Origin: Chitinophagales bacterium
Lineage (GTDB): Bacteria > Bacteroidota > Bacteroidia > Chitinophagales > JADIYW01
Length of the DNA stretch: 64,000 bases
Reading direction: 5' to 3'
Assembly (NCBI GenBank): GCA_020636535.1
Contig: JACJXT010000011.1
Location: 558,001-622,000, forward strand
Below the pieces are notes generated by a model that worked only from the letters and a program-made list of their open reading frames with translations, made no database searches and was not told the origin of the DNA. Both the position numbers and the translations under genes were made by a program. Position 1 is the stretch's first letter. Each line of letters begins with the position of its first letter. Of the stretch, positions 47,578 to 57,150 are shown one piece after another.

Positions 47578-49092
47578 TTACTTACTGTATTGTCTTGCTT
47601 TTTCATTTTTCTTTAATACTTTCTTTTGTTCAGAGAAAGCTTTTCCTCCAAAGAAATTCCCATCTGGAGAACCTACTCTTACCATAGCACATCTAAAGCC
47701 AATGTCGTTTGAAGACATATCTTCGTTCATAAATCTTCTAGTACCTGGCGACATGTAATAACCTCTATCTTTCCAAGAACCACCTTTATAAACTCTTGCT
47801 TTGTTGTTAATTAAAGTAGAAACACCATAATTATATTCTACTTGAGAAGATGAATCACCATCTATATAATCTAATGCAAATGCTTTTCTATAGTTTAATC
47901 TACCAGCTAACTCATCATCATCTTGTCTAACATATTTTACTCTACCCATTTCATCTAAACCTTCTTCGTCAGACATTTTAGTAAATTCGTTACCTCTAAA
48001 AGTATTTAAGTCATCAGCATAAGCTTCTGTCATTGGTCTATATACATCTTGAACCCACTCGTTCACATTACCAGCCATATTAAACAAACCAAAATCGTTA
48101 GGGAAGTTTGCATGAACATCACTAGTAATCTCTGCATTATCATTTAATGCACCAGCAATACCCATATAGTCACCTCTACCTCTCATAAAGTTAGCCATGA
48201 AATCTCCTTGATTTTTATTGTGGTATTGGTATCTGAAAGTAGCACCATCCCAAGGATAAATTCTTCTGTCAGAAATAACTTCTTCACCTTCGTATGGCAT
48301 ATCACCAATTAAAGCTAAAGCAGCATATTCCCATTCAGCTTCTGTTGGCAATCTATAATCTGGCAATAAAATACCATCCTGCATATTTACATTTCTTGTA
48401 CCAGTACCATTTGGATTTAAATCTTCTTTTTGATTTTCTCCAGGAGAACCAGTATATAATCCCATAGCATAAGCTTCTGTATTGAAGTTGTCTTCATTTT
48501 TCTGCTCTGGATTTGTAGTTAAATATCCTTCTTTAATTAAAATCATTTCATTTACTCTATCGCTTCTCCATTTACAGTACTCATTAGCTTGTAACCAAGT
48601 TACACCAACAACAGGATATGTATTGTACGATGGATGTGTAAAGTAATATTTTACATAAGGTTCGTTGTATGCTAAGTTACTTCTCCAACACAAACTGTCT
48701 GGTTTTGCAGCATCAACAAATTCTGGATGGTCTGTACCAAATACTCTGCTTAACCAATAGATATACTCTCTATAGTCAACATTAGTAACTTCAGTTTCAT
48801 CCATATAGAAAGAAGAAACGGTAACTCTTCTTTGAACATTATTGTTTTCGTACAATAAATCTTGTTCTGTTGCTCCCATTACAAAAGTACCGCCTTGTAT
48901 TAATACCAAGTTCGGACCAGTTGCTTGTTGTACATTATCAGATACTTCAAAACCTCCCCATTCAGGATCATTATAATTCCAACCTGTTGTAGCTGAAGAC
49001 TCTCCAGACTTCTTACCGCCCTTACAGCTCGTTGCAAAAAGCAAAGCTGATATAGTCAAATAAAAAAATGTTTTCATTTTAAACATTGCCAT
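47578..49092 (-). CDS. gldJ: Gliding motility/T9SS lipoprotein GldJ
   Basis: 504 residues. Lipoprotein signal KTFFYLTISALLFATSC (Cys23 from the outer ATG; an inner ATG five codons later gives a tighter signal), then GGKKSG. The bulk is a formylglycine-generating-enzyme-like (FGE-sulfatase) fold: LIQGGTFVMGATEQDLLYEN, VSSFYMDETEVTNVDYREYI, VVGVTWLQANEYCKWRSDRV, YRLPTEAEWEYAAL, FNMAGNVNEWVQDVYRP, ARVYKGGSWKDRGYYMSPGT and DIGFRCAMV. GldJ is essential for gliding and for T9SS function in Flavobacterium johnsoniae and stabilises GldK. It is divergent from porU with about 185 bases between, a conserved neighbourhood. Confidence 0.95.
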   Translation of the reverse strand: MAMFKMKTFFYLTISALLFATSCKGGKKSGESSATTGWNYNDPEWGGFEVSDNVQQATGPNLVLIQGGTFVMGATEQDLLYENNNVQRRVTVSSFYMDETEVTNVDYREYIYWLSRVFGTDHPEFVDAAKPDSLCWRSNLAYNEPYVKYYFTHPSYNTYPVVGVTWLQANEYCKWRSDRVNEMILIKEGYLTTNPEQKNEDNFNTEAYAMGLYTGSPGENQKEDLNPNGTGTRNVNMQDGILLPDYRLPTEAEWEYAALALIGDMPYEGEEVISDRRIYPWDGATFRYQYHNKNQGDFMANFMRGRGDYMGIAGALNDNAEITSDVHANFPNDFGLFNMAGNVNEWVQDVYRPMTEAYADDLNTFRGNEFTKMSDEEGLDEMGRVKYVRQDDDELAGRLNYRKAFALDYIDGDSSSQVEYNYGVSTLINNKARVYKGGSWKDRGYYMSPGTRRFMNEDMSSNDIGFRCAMVRVGSPDGNFFGGKAFSEQKKVLKKNEKARQYSK

Positions 49093-49276
49093 CTTTTTTA
49101 ATTTATTTTTGTCAAATTTAAAGTTAATTATTTATTCCACAAAATAGATAATATTATTAGCATTTAACGAATTTTTATAGATTTTCTTGTACTTTTATTG
49201 CAAATAGTGTAGAAACTTTTATTTTTTAAGTTTTTCTTAGGATTTAAATTAATTTTATCGCATAATTTTAACTTGT

Positions 49277-52200
49277 ATGAAGCAAAATTATCTCTGCAAA
49301 ATTATACTTTTAACAATTATTTACCAATTATTTTTCTTTGAAGGTAGCGTCCTTTGTGCTAATAACTTGGTTAAAGACATCCAATTACCTATTCCTACTG
49401 TTGAAAATAATCAGGTGAGTTTTAAAAATAGCTACCAAGTAAATGCATTAGATATGCCTTCTTATATATATTCATTTCCAATAAATGAGAATGGGTTTAC
49501 TTTTCAAATGAGCAATAAAATGTATGAAAAATTATCGGTAAATCTATCTAACACAAATATTAATATTTTAAATGATACTAGTTTTATTGCTATAGAAAAA
49601 AAACAAAAAATTGGAAAGGTTGTCATCAATCCATATAAAATTGAAAATGGTAGTGTTTATTTTTTAAAGTCATGCACTGTAAATATTCAAACGCAAAATA
49701 ATGCTAATGGAAATAGAAGTTCTCAAGCAAATAATACTTATGCTAGTAACTCAGTTTTAGCTAATGGTGCTTGGTATGAGTTTAGTGTAAATCAAGCTGG
49801 TGTTTTTAAAATAGACTATACTTTTTTGCAAAGTTTAGGTGTTAATCCAAGTACTGTAAATCCTAATCAAATAAAAGTATATGGAAAGAATGGTGGCATG
49901 CTCTCAGAAATTGCTGGTACTAATTATATAGATGATTTACAAGAATATCCTATTAAAAAGTATGCTTCTGGAAATTCATTTCAAAGCAATGATTATATTT
50001 TAGTGTATTGTCCTGGACCAAATTCGTGGTACTATGATAATAGCATCAATCAATTTAGAGTAACCAAACATTTATATAGCAATACACAACATTTGTTTTT
50101 AACTATTGATAATGGTAACAGTATAACACTACCTACTGTAAGTGGAAGTGGTTTAACACCAAATACTAGTTCTAACAGTTATAACGCAATTACTTTTGTA
50201 GAAGATGAATTAGTAAATGTAGCAAGATCAGGTCGTTTGCAATTAGGTGATGATTTATTCAATCAACAAGTAAAAAACTATAACTTTAATGTAGCTAACA
50301 TTATAAGTGCCAAAATTTCATTAGGATTAGCTGCTAATTCAGTAGTAAGTTCTAACTTTAATATTGCTATCGGAAGCAATAACAGTACAGCAAGTATTAG
50401 TGCTATACCACAAGTCTATCCAGGAATTTACAACTTTGCATCTTACAAACAAGCAAATTATTCATATAATAACTTATCAAGCAATTTTTCTGTAGATATT
50501 ACTTATAATTCATCAGATTTTGCTTCTAAAGCATGGTTAGATTATATTAATATAGATGCAAGAGCCAACTTAGTGTATAATGGAACACCTTTGTATTTTA
50601 GAGATATTCAGAGTGTTGGTAGTGGAAAAATCACACAATTCAACATACAAAATACCAATAACAATATTCAAATTTGGGAAGTTACCAATCCGTTTGATGT
50701 TAAACAGATTTCGTATTCGTTAAACGGAAGCACTGCTAGTTTCGTAGTAAATACAGACGAACTTAGAGAGTTTGTTTGTTTTGAAAACAGCAATCTAACG
50801 CCAACAGCAATTGGAAAAATTAGCAACCAAAATTTACATGCATTAACAGCACAAGATATGTTAATTGTAACTCGACAAGCATTTTTAAATCAAGCCAATG
50901 CTATTGCTCAATTACATAGAAATAACGACAACTATCGTGTTGCAGTGGTTACGCTAGAACAAGTATATAACGAGTTTTCTGCTGGTACAAACGACATCAC
51001 AGCAATTAGAGATTTTGTAAAAATGTTTTACGACAGAGCTGGAAGCAATGCCAACGATTTACCAAAATATTTATTATTATTTGGCGATGGCACTTATCAC
51101 AACAACGATTTAGGTCAATATTATCTACCAACTTATCAAAGTAAAAAAACATTTGAAGCATTAGAAACTTATACTTCCGATGATTATTTTGGACTTTTAG
51201 ATGATGGTGAAGGAAGCAACATAGACAATACTGCTGTTGAAATTGTAGATATTGGTATTGGCAGAATTCCTAGTGACAATATGACTAAAGCTCAAATTGC
51301 AGTCGATAAAATTAGTCGTTACTATGATAATGTTGCTTTGGGCAGTTGGAGAACACAAGCTACTTTTTTAGCAGATGATGAAGACAACAACATTCATATT
51401 GCAGATGCAGATTTTGTAGCCAATTTATTTGCTAGTGCTTTGCCAAAATATAATTTAGATAAAATCTATCTAGATGCATACAATCAAGTTGGTGGAACTA
51501 GTGGCAATAGCTATCCACAAGCCAAAAGTGCTGTAAATGCTAAAATAAACAGTGGTACGCTCTTTTTTAATTATGTAGGACATGGTGGTGGAAGTGGTTT
51601 AACTCAAGAAGCAGTAGTAACACATAGTGATATTGATAATTGGAATAATACAGATAAATTGCCTTTGTTTATTACAGCTACTTGCGAGTTTACTCGATTT
51701 GATGAATACGATTATTACACAGCTGGCGAACGCACTTTCTTCAATCAAAATGGTGGAGCAATTGCAACAGTATCTACAACAAGACTAGTATTTTCTAATA
51801 GAAATAGAGAAATGAATATTAATTTCACTAATGGATTGATAGAAGCAGCCAATCAACCCAACTTAAAATTGGGCGATGTATTACAACATGCAAAATCAGT
51901 TACCAATACAGGAAATGGTAATAGAAAATTTTCTTTGTTTGGCGATCCAGCACTACGATTGGCTTTTCCTAAAGAAAATGCAATCATTACAAAAATAAAT
52001 AATGTTGATATTCAACAAGCACACGATACCATTCAAGCATTAAAAACTATTACACTTAGTGGTGAAGTAAGAGATATTGCCAATGCATTATTGACTAATT
52101 ATAATGGAACAGCTACTATTACAGTATACGATAAAATGAAACAAGTAACTACACTACAAAATGATCCAACAAGTTTACTGTATACATTCAATTTACAAAA

Positions 52201-53056
52201 AAACATATTATTTAAAGGAAAAACAAATATTGTTAATGGTCAGTTTGAAATTACATTCCTAGTACCAAAAGATATCGACTATAGTTATGGCAACGGAAAA
52301 ATTAGTATTTATGCAGAAAACAATACTAGCGATGATGCTTGTGGTTATACTAGTGATATTATTGTTGGCGGAATAAACGATACCATTATTCTAGACAATA
52401 AAGGACCAGAAGTAGATGTTTTTATGAATGATGAACAATTTGTTTTTGGTGGTATTACAGATGAAAATCCAAATATGTATATCAAACTATTTGATGAAAA
52501 CGGAATTAATACTACAGGCAATGGCATAGGACACGATATCACTGCTATTTTAGATAATAATACAACTAATATATATATACTAAACGACTACTATGAAATA
52601 GATTCTAATAGCAATGCTAGTGGTAAAGTCTTGTATCCATTACAAAAATTAGAAACAGGAAAACACACCTTACAAGTAAAAGCATGGGATATTTTGAATA
52701 ATTCTGGCGAAGCATATACCGAATTTATAGTAGAAGAAGATGCAGCATTAGCATTATCACATGTACTAAACTATCCAAATCCATTTACTACCAATACTAC
52801 ATTTATGTTTGAGCACAATAAACCCAACCAAGATTTAGCATTAAGAATAGATATTTTTTCGGCTTCAGGTAAATTAATTAAAACCATTCAGCAAGATATT
52901 AATACTGCTGGTTATAGAGTTGCAGACATAAATTGGGACGGAAGAGATAATTTTGGTGATAAAATTGGAAAAGGTGTGTATATTTACAAACTGTCTTTAA
53001 AAGACAATAGTGAAAAAAAAATTAGCCAATATCAAAAATTAGTCATATTGAATTAG
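49277..53056 (+). CDS. porU: T9SS C-terminal signal peptidase PorU
   Basis: 1259 residues, normal for PorU. It cuts sorting domains from T9SS cargo on the cell surface and joins the mature protein to A-LPS. Signal peptide KIILLTIIYQLFFFEGSVLC. The gingipain-type (C25) catalytic core has VGHGGGSG with His769 and FITATCEFTRFDEYD with Cys803. LLLFGDGTYHNNDLGQYYLP, ALETYTSDDYFGLLDDGEG and IGIGRIPSDNMTKAQIAVDK are family phrases. FSLFGDPALRLAFP ends the protease half; a long beta region and a FlgD-like terminal domain follow (VLNYPNPFTTNTTFMFEHNK, GKGVYIYKLSLKD). porV follows 52 bases later; PorU, PorV, PorQ and PorZ form the attachment complex. Confidence 0.96.
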   Translation: MKQNYLCKIILLTIIYQLFFFEGSVLCANNLVKDIQLPIPTVENNQVSFKNSYQVNALDMPSYIYSFPINENGFTFQMSNKMYEKLSVNLSNTNINILNDTSFIAIEKKQKIGKVVINPYKIENGSVYFLKSCTVNIQTQNNANGNRSSQANNTYASNSVLANGAWYEFSVNQAGVFKIDYTFLQSLGVNPSTVNPNQIKVYGKNGGMLSEIAGTNYIDDLQEYPIKKYASGNSFQSNDYILVYCPGPNSWYYDNSINQFRVTKHLYSNTQHLFLTIDNGNSITLPTVSGSGLTPNTSSNSYNAITFVEDELVNVARSGRLQLGDDLFNQQVKNYNFNVANIISAKISLGLAANSVVSSNFNIAIGSNNSTASISAIPQVYPGIYNFASYKQANYSYNNLSSNFSVDITYNSSDFASKAWLDYINIDARANLVYNGTPLYFRDIQSVGSGKITQFNIQNTNNNIQIWEVTNPFDVKQISYSLNGSTASFVVNTDELREFVCFENSNLTPTAIGKISNQNLHALTAQDMLIVTRQAFLNQANAIAQLHRNNDNYRVAVVTLEQVYNEFSAGTNDITAIRDFVKMFYDRAGSNANDLPKYLLLFGDGTYHNNDLGQYYLPTYQSKKTFEALETYTSDDYFGLLDDGEGSNIDNTAVEIVDIGIGRIPSDNMTKAQIAVDKISRYYDNVALGSWRTQATFLADDEDNNIHIADADFVANLFASALPKYNLDKIYLDAYNQVGGTSGNSYPQAKSAVNAKINSGTLFFNYVGHGGGSGLTQEAVVTHSDIDNWNNTDKLPLFITATCEFTRFDEYDYYTAGERTFFNQNGGAIATVSTTRLVFSNRNREMNINFTNGLIEAANQPNLKLGDVLQHAKSVTNTGNGNRKFSLFGDPALRLAFPKENAIITKINNVDIQQAHDTIQALKTITLSGEVRDIANALLTNYNGTATITVYDKMKQVTTLQNDPTSLLYTFNLQKNILFKGKTNIVNGQFEITFLVPKDIDYSYGNGKISIYAENNTSDDACGYTSDIIVGGINDTIILDNKGPEVDVFMNDEQFVFGGITDENPNMYIKLFDENGINTTGNGIGHDITAILDNNTTNIYILNDYYEIDSNSNASGKVLYPLQKLETGKHTLQVKAWDILNNSGEAYTEFIVEEDAALALSHVLNYPNPFTTNTTFMFEHNKPNQDLALRIDIFSASGKLIKTIQQDINTAGYRVADINWDGRDNFGDKIGKGVYIYKLSLKDNSEKKISQYQKLVILN

Positions 53057-53108
53057 AATATTTACAATAATTTTACCATCTTAATCGTTTGAATATTATA
53101 ATAGAGAT

Positions 53109-54371
53109 ATGAAAAAACGCTTTTTTATTCAACTAACAGCAGTTCTAGTGTTGTTAATGTCTGCTAATTCCTTGTTGGCACAACAAGTTACCGTACCTGT
53201 AAACAGTGCAGTACCTTTCCTCAGAATAATTCCAGATGCAAGAGGTTCTGCATTAGGCGATGTTGGTATCGCTACTTCTGTAGATCCAAATGCAAGTTTT
53301 TATAATGCTTCTAAATTAGCATTCTCACCAAGAAAATTTGGTATTTCCTTATCCTATGCACCATGGTTAAGAAGTTTAGGAATTACCGACATTTACTTAG
53401 CACATTTTACTGGCTTTTATAAATTCTCAAAAACAGATGTAGTAAACCTATCTATGAAGTTTTTTAGCTTAGGCGATATTACTTTTACCGATTTCGCAGG
53501 AAACGAAATTGGTCAAGGAAGTCCAAGAGAATTAGCTTTAGATGCTGGTTATGCAAGACGATTAGGGAAGAATTTTTCTTTAGGTGTTAACTTTAGATAT
53601 ATCTACTCTAATTTAGCAAAAGGACAAAGTGTAGGTATCGAGCCAATAACTGCTGGTCACGCTTTTGGAGCAGACATAAGTACTACTTTCAATAAAAGTT
53701 TTACCATGGGTAAAAAAGATATGAAAGCCAATATCATGACAGGTGTTGCCATTACCAATATCGGAACAAAAATAGCGTATACAAAAAGTAGTCCAGAAAA
53801 AGATTATATACCTACCAATTTTGGTTCAGGCATTGGCTTTAGAATACAACCTAACAAATATCACGAAATAGGTATTTATGGTGATATTAATAAACTACTA
53901 GTACCAACACCAACAGGAGAAGATGCTGATAGCAATAGAATTCCAGACTATAAAGAAAAGTCTTCATTCTCTGGTATGTTTACTTCTTTGTTTGATGCAC
54001 CAGGCGGATTTAAAGAAGAAATGAGAGAATGGACATTAGGCGTTGGTGCAGAATATTGGTACGATCACTTATTTGCAGTAAGAGCAGGTTATTTTGTAGA
54101 AGCCAAAGACAAAGGTAACAGAAGATTTGTTGCTACAGGCGTAGGTGTAAAATATAGTGTATTTGGGTTAGACTTCTCTTATTTGATACCAACAAGTTCG
54201 CAAAGAAATCCGTTAGACAATACCTTTAGATTTACTTTAAAATTTGATTTTGCTAAACTAGGAGGCAATATAGACGATGGCGATTTACAAGACATTAATC
54301 CAGATGCAGACACCGTAGATAAGTCTACCAGAAAAAAGCAAAAGAAAGGAAAAGCAAGCACTGAGGAATAA
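53109..54371 (+). CDS. porV: T9SS outer-membrane protein PorV (LptO)
   Basis: 420 residues. Signal peptide MKKRFFIQLTAVLVLLMSANSLLAQ. A FadL-like 14-strand barrel that binds cargo sorting domains at the translocon and carries them to PorU. Family phrases are AVPFLRIIPDARGSALGDVG, VDPNASFYNASKLAFSPRKF, ISLSYAPWLRSLGITDIYLA, GLDFSYLIPTSSQRNPLDNT and LRFTLKFDF-like FRFTLKFDF before the tail. A ~45-residue charged tail (GGNIDDGDLQDINPDADTVD to TEE) follows the last strand, longer than in many PorV proteins. It follows porU on the same strand. The orphan Rhs fragment begins just 11 bases after its stop, without a visible terminator between. Confidence 0.96.
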   Translation: MKKRFFIQLTAVLVLLMSANSLLAQQVTVPVNSAVPFLRIIPDARGSALGDVGIATSVDPNASFYNASKLAFSPRKFGISLSYAPWLRSLGITDIYLAHFTGFYKFSKTDVVNLSMKFFSLGDITFTDFAGNEIGQGSPRELALDAGYARRLGKNFSLGVNFRYIYSNLAKGQSVGIEPITAGHAFGADISTTFNKSFTMGKKDMKANIMTGVAITNIGTKIAYTKSSPEKDYIPTNFGSGIGFRIQPNKYHEIGIYGDINKLLVPTPTGEDADSNRIPDYKEKSSFSGMFTSLFDAPGGFKEEMREWTLGVGAEYWYDHLFAVRAGYFVEAKDKGNRRFVATGVGVKYSVFGLDFSYLIPTSSQRNPLDNTFRFTLKFDFAKLGGNIDDGDLQDINPDADTVDKSTRKKQKKGKASTEE

Positions 54372-54382
54372 AAGCTAAACAT

Positions 54383-55366
54383 ATGGCTTGTAATTATAGC
54401 AACGATTACCTTTTTGGATTTAATGGCATGGAACGCGATGATGAAATAAAAGGTCAAGGAAACTCCTACGACTTCGGTGCTAGAATTTATGACTCTAGGT
54501 TAGGTAAATTTATGAGTATCGATCCACTTACTAGTAAATATCCATATTATTCACCATATTTATTTGCAGGAAACAAACCAATAATGGCAATTGATAATGA
54601 AGGTAAGGAAGAAAATTATTTAAATGCTGTAAAGAATAGTGTAGAAAAAAGTGCAGCACTACAACAATTTAAACAAGATTCGCCAAATAAGGGTGTGCCT
54701 CATGCACCTGAAAATAGTAATTTTGATTTAAATCTGTCTTTTGGTTCAGATTTTAATAAGTCACTTGTTAAATCAGCAAACATAGAATACAATCCGAGCA
54801 CAGGTAATGTATCGAGTTCTGCTTCATTTACTAATAAGCCAGAAATTGGTATAAAACAAGATTTGACAACAATTAATTTTGGAGTAAAGAGTTCGGCACC
54901 ACCAGTAGTAAAAAAACAAGAACTTCCTCCATTGCCAATGTATGCTAACCAAACAGATGCTTTAAGCATATATAAAATACCACCGCCTGTAGAATTGTCA
55001 TCAAATAATGCAAAAACAACAAGTACTTCTTTTGATGTTATACTTGCATCATCTTCGGAGTCGGTTACAACAATAAAAGAGATTGTGTATCCTAAGCAGT
55101 ATTCAGGTGCACCTTATGCCAATGCTCCGGTTGGTCCTAAAGCAATACTAAATACATACCAAATCACGCAAACGGAAAGTAGTGTAGGAGCTGGTGTTTT
55201 TAGTATTGGTTATGGTACTTATGATGTAGTGAAGAATGGAGGGAATATTGGTAGTTGGGATAGAGGTAGCTTTAGTTTGGGTTTAGACAAAGGAGTGGGT
55301 GGTAAGAAAAGCCCATTTAAAGCTGGTGCTAGCGGTACTGTAAGAACTAATTATATCAAGAAGTAA
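54383..55366 (+). CDS. Orphan Rhs C-terminal module (Rhs core tip plus variable domain)
   Basis: 327 residues. Only the very end of an Rhs/YD-repeat protein is present: YLFGFNGMERDDEIKGQGNS, YDFGARIYDSRLGKFMSIDP, LTSKYPYYSPYLFAGNKPIM, AIDNEGKEE. In full-length Rhs proteins this tip closes a cage of hundreds of YD repeats and is followed by a polymorphic toxin domain. Here the ATG at 54383 starts 9 codons before the tip, with no signal peptide and no repeats. The C-terminal ~250 residues are low-similarity, S/T/P-rich, ending in a Gly-rich segment (GYGTYDVVKNGGNIGSWDRG, KSPFKAGASGTVRTNY). I do not recognise a toxin family. The TPR lipoprotein gene follows 9 bases later. Confidence 0.8.
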   Translation: MACNYSNDYLFGFNGMERDDEIKGQGNSYDFGARIYDSRLGKFMSIDPLTSKYPYYSPYLFAGNKPIMAIDNEGKEENYLNAVKNSVEKSAALQQFKQDSPNKGVPHAPENSNFDLNLSFGSDFNKSLVKSANIEYNPSTGNVSSSASFTNKPEIGIKQDLTTINFGVKSSAPPVVKKQELPPLPMYANQTDALSIYKIPPPVELSSNNAKTTSTSFDVILASSSESVTTIKEIVYPKQYSGAPYANAPVGPKAILNTYQITQTESSVGAGVFSIGYGTYDVVKNGGNIGSWDRGSFSLGLDKGVGGKKSPFKAGASGTVRTNYIKK

Positions 55367-55375
55367 AAATTATTT

Positions 55376-56194
55376 ATGAGGATATATGCAATAGCATTTT
55401 ATTGTTTGTTATGTCTTAATTCTTGTGCGAAAGACTATGTTAAAGAGGCACAAATAGCATATAACAATAAGAATTATCAACAAGTTATAGAGATAGCCAA
55501 TAAAGGATTGGCAAAAAAAGAAAATAAAGAGCTCTTAAGTTTAAGAGGGTTATCCTATTTTGAATTAAAATATTTTAAACAAGCATCTGAAGATTTAAAT
55601 AAAGTAATAATTGCAGGTTCAGGCAGTCTAGAAGTATTGGAAAAATCAGTACAAGTAAATCTTTACCTAGATAGAAACGACTTGGCTGTATTAGGATACA
55701 AAGAATTATTAAAAGGTTATCCTTTAAATGAAGAATATTACTATCACAGAGCAGAAGCATATACAAACTTAGGAGAGTATAATAAAGCGATGGAAGATTT
55801 AGATAAAGCAATTAGTATAGATAGCAATTATCTACAAGCAATTAATCAAAAAGGTATTGTGTATCAAAACTTAAGAAAATTTGATAGTGCAATAATTTAT
55901 TTTTCTAAAGCTATCAATTTTAACAAGACTAATGATCCAGAAGTTTTATTTTTTAATAGAGGCGTATCTTTTCTTGAATTAAATAAATTTAAAGAAGCAA
56001 AAAATGATTTTAATTACTCTATTAAACTTAATAGTAATATTGGCATAGTTTTTTACAATAGAGCCATAGTAAATTCATATTTAGGCGAAAAAGATAGTTG
56101 TTGTAAAGATTTAGAACAAGCTATGGCTTTGGGGTATAAAGATATAGATATAGCTTTGTTAGATTACTGCAATAAAAATCCGTTAAAGAATTAA
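55376..56194 (+). CDS. TPR lipoprotein, possible partner of the Rhs module
   Basis: 272 residues. Lipoprotein signal MRIYAIAFYCLLCLNSC with Cys17 as lipid site. The mature protein is a run of about six TPR units: KEAQIAYNNKNYQQVIEIAN, SYFELKYFKQASEDLNKVII, YYHRAEAYTNLGEYNKAMED, INQKGIVYQNLRKFDSAIIY, FFNRGVSFLELNKFKEAKND and FYNRAIVNSYLGEKDSCCKD. It follows the orphan Rhs module by 9 bases, the usual place of an immunity gene. TPR lipoproteins are also common general scaffolds in this phylum, so the immunity role is only inference from position. No terminator is visible between the two genes. Confidence 0.85.
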   Translation: MRIYAIAFYCLLCLNSCAKDYVKEAQIAYNNKNYQQVIEIANKGLAKKENKELLSLRGLSYFELKYFKQASEDLNKVIIAGSGSLEVLEKSVQVNLYLDRNDLAVLGYKELLKGYPLNEEYYYHRAEAYTNLGEYNKAMEDLDKAISIDSNYLQAINQKGIVYQNLRKFDSAIIYFSKAINFNKTNDPEVLFFNRGVSFLELNKFKEAKNDFNYSIKLNSNIGIVFYNRAIVNSYLGEKDSCCKDLEQAMALGYKDIDIALLDYCNKNPLKN

Positions 56195-56248
56195 TTTATA
56201 TTTCCAAAGCTGGCGAGCTTTCATAGCTCACGGCAATGTACACAGCCC

Positions 56249-56285
56249 AGCAATCTCCAAGAAGCATCTACTATAAAAGGTTGGT
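56249..56285 (+). repeat. Recurring 37-bp cassette-end sequence, copy 1
   Basis: AGCAATCTCCAAGAAGCATC followed by TACTATAAAAGGTTGGTA. It is about 80% identical to 57608-57645, and each copy lies just after an accessory gene. In one frame the upstream 80 bases read as a protein tail ending STIKGW and a stop. Confidence 0.6.
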
Positions 56286-56301
56286 AAAGTTGTGTGTGTT
56301 T

Positions 56302-56595
56302 TTATCTGCTCGTAAAATCACTAGGTTTAGTATAAGCACAAATAACAGCTAAAACATAAACAATTTGTTTGTTCTCGTCAATACGGTAATGAATGTGGTA
56401 AGGAAACTGCTTTAGCAAAATAGTTCTAACATCTTTGTACTTAACAGGACAAGCATAAGGTCGTTGAGCAATAAATGTTTTAGCATTTTTAACTTTATCC
56501 AAAAACTGTTTAGCAAGCGTAGCATTTATATCTTTGTAATAAGCAACAGCATCATACATATCCTGCTTAACAAAAGGGTTGTTTCTCAACTTCAT
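56302..56595 (-). CDS. ParE/RelE-family toxin of a type II toxin-antitoxin pair
   Basis: 97 residues of the RelE/ParE superfamily. The N-terminal helix (PFVKQDMYDAVAYYKDINAT), the second helix (LAKQFLDKVKNAKTFIAQRP) and the strand core (VKYKDVRTILLKQFPYHIHY, RIDENKQIVYVLAVICAYTK) are in the standard order. The characteristic phrase LLKQFPYHIHYRID resembles ParE-type (gyrase-inhibiting) members. It starts inside the last four bases of the antitoxin gene, so translation is coupled and the antitoxin is made first. The tail is short (KPSDFTSR). Activity cannot be read from the sequence, but all strands are intact. Confidence 0.9.
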   Translation of the reverse strand: MKLRNNPFVKQDMYDAVAYYKDINATLAKQFLDKVKNAKTFIAQRPYACPVKYKDVRTILLKQFPYHIHYRIDENKQIVYVLAVICAYTKPSDFTSR

Positions 56596-56807
56596 AAAGA
56601 GCGTTCTATCTCATCAAGTAAATCATCAAAATCAGTTACATCATCAGGGTTTTGTTCCAAGTATTCCAATCTTTCATCAATAATAGGTTTATGCCAATCA
56701 GGAATATCAACATCTTTACGAGGCAGTTTAATAATATTCAAAAGCTCTAAATCTTGTAAAAGATGAATAGCATTATCATTAAGCAATTCAATAGTTATAG
56801 TTTTCAT
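56592..56807 (-). CDS. Antitoxin of the ParE-like toxin-antitoxin pair
   Basis: 71 residues. The N-terminus (MKTITIELLNDNAIHLLQDL, ELLNIIKLPRK) has the short strand-helix start seen in Bacteroidota antitoxins paired with ParE/RelE toxins. The C-terminal half is acidic (ERLEYLEQNPDDVTDFDDLL, DEIERSL), as expected for the segment that wraps and neutralises the toxin. No clear DNA-binding ribbon-helix-helix or Phd fold can be assigned. The gene precedes the toxin on the minus strand and overlaps it by 4 bases. A promoter region of about 340 bases, shared with the divergent membrane protein gene, lies upstream. Confidence 0.88.
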   Translation of the reverse strand: MKTITIELLNDNAIHLLQDLELLNIIKLPRKDVDIPDWHKPIIDERLEYLEQNPDDVTDFDDLLDEIERSL

Positions 56808-57150
56808 ATAAAATAATTTATAATTGTTATTGTGTATTGTTTCTAAAAATAAAGTTATTAATACAAATATAGCTTATTAGCTACAAATATGCATTCTTTC
56901 TTCTTCGTCCTAGGGCGATGTTATCACCGTCCACAACAATTTCTTTTCTATCAGAGTTATTCCAAGAAAATGTTGAATAGTAACACACACGAATAAATTA
57001 TTACCAATTATAGTATAAAAAATAATATTTTTTATTACCTTTAGATTGATAAACATAACTATTTCTCTAGTAATGTAAGTTATAAGTTTGTATTAATTAT
57101 TTATAGCTAAGATTATTTAAAGTCATAGTTAGAATAATAGTAATTTTAAT
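56808..57150. other. Intergenic region between divergent accessory genes
   Basis: AT-rich, no gene supported. At about 56950-56976 there is a degenerate piece (ATCAGAGTTATT...AAGAAAA) of the hairpin sequence found in the 35.3-36 kb array. No TAnnTTTG box was clear for either gene. Confidence 0.5.
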
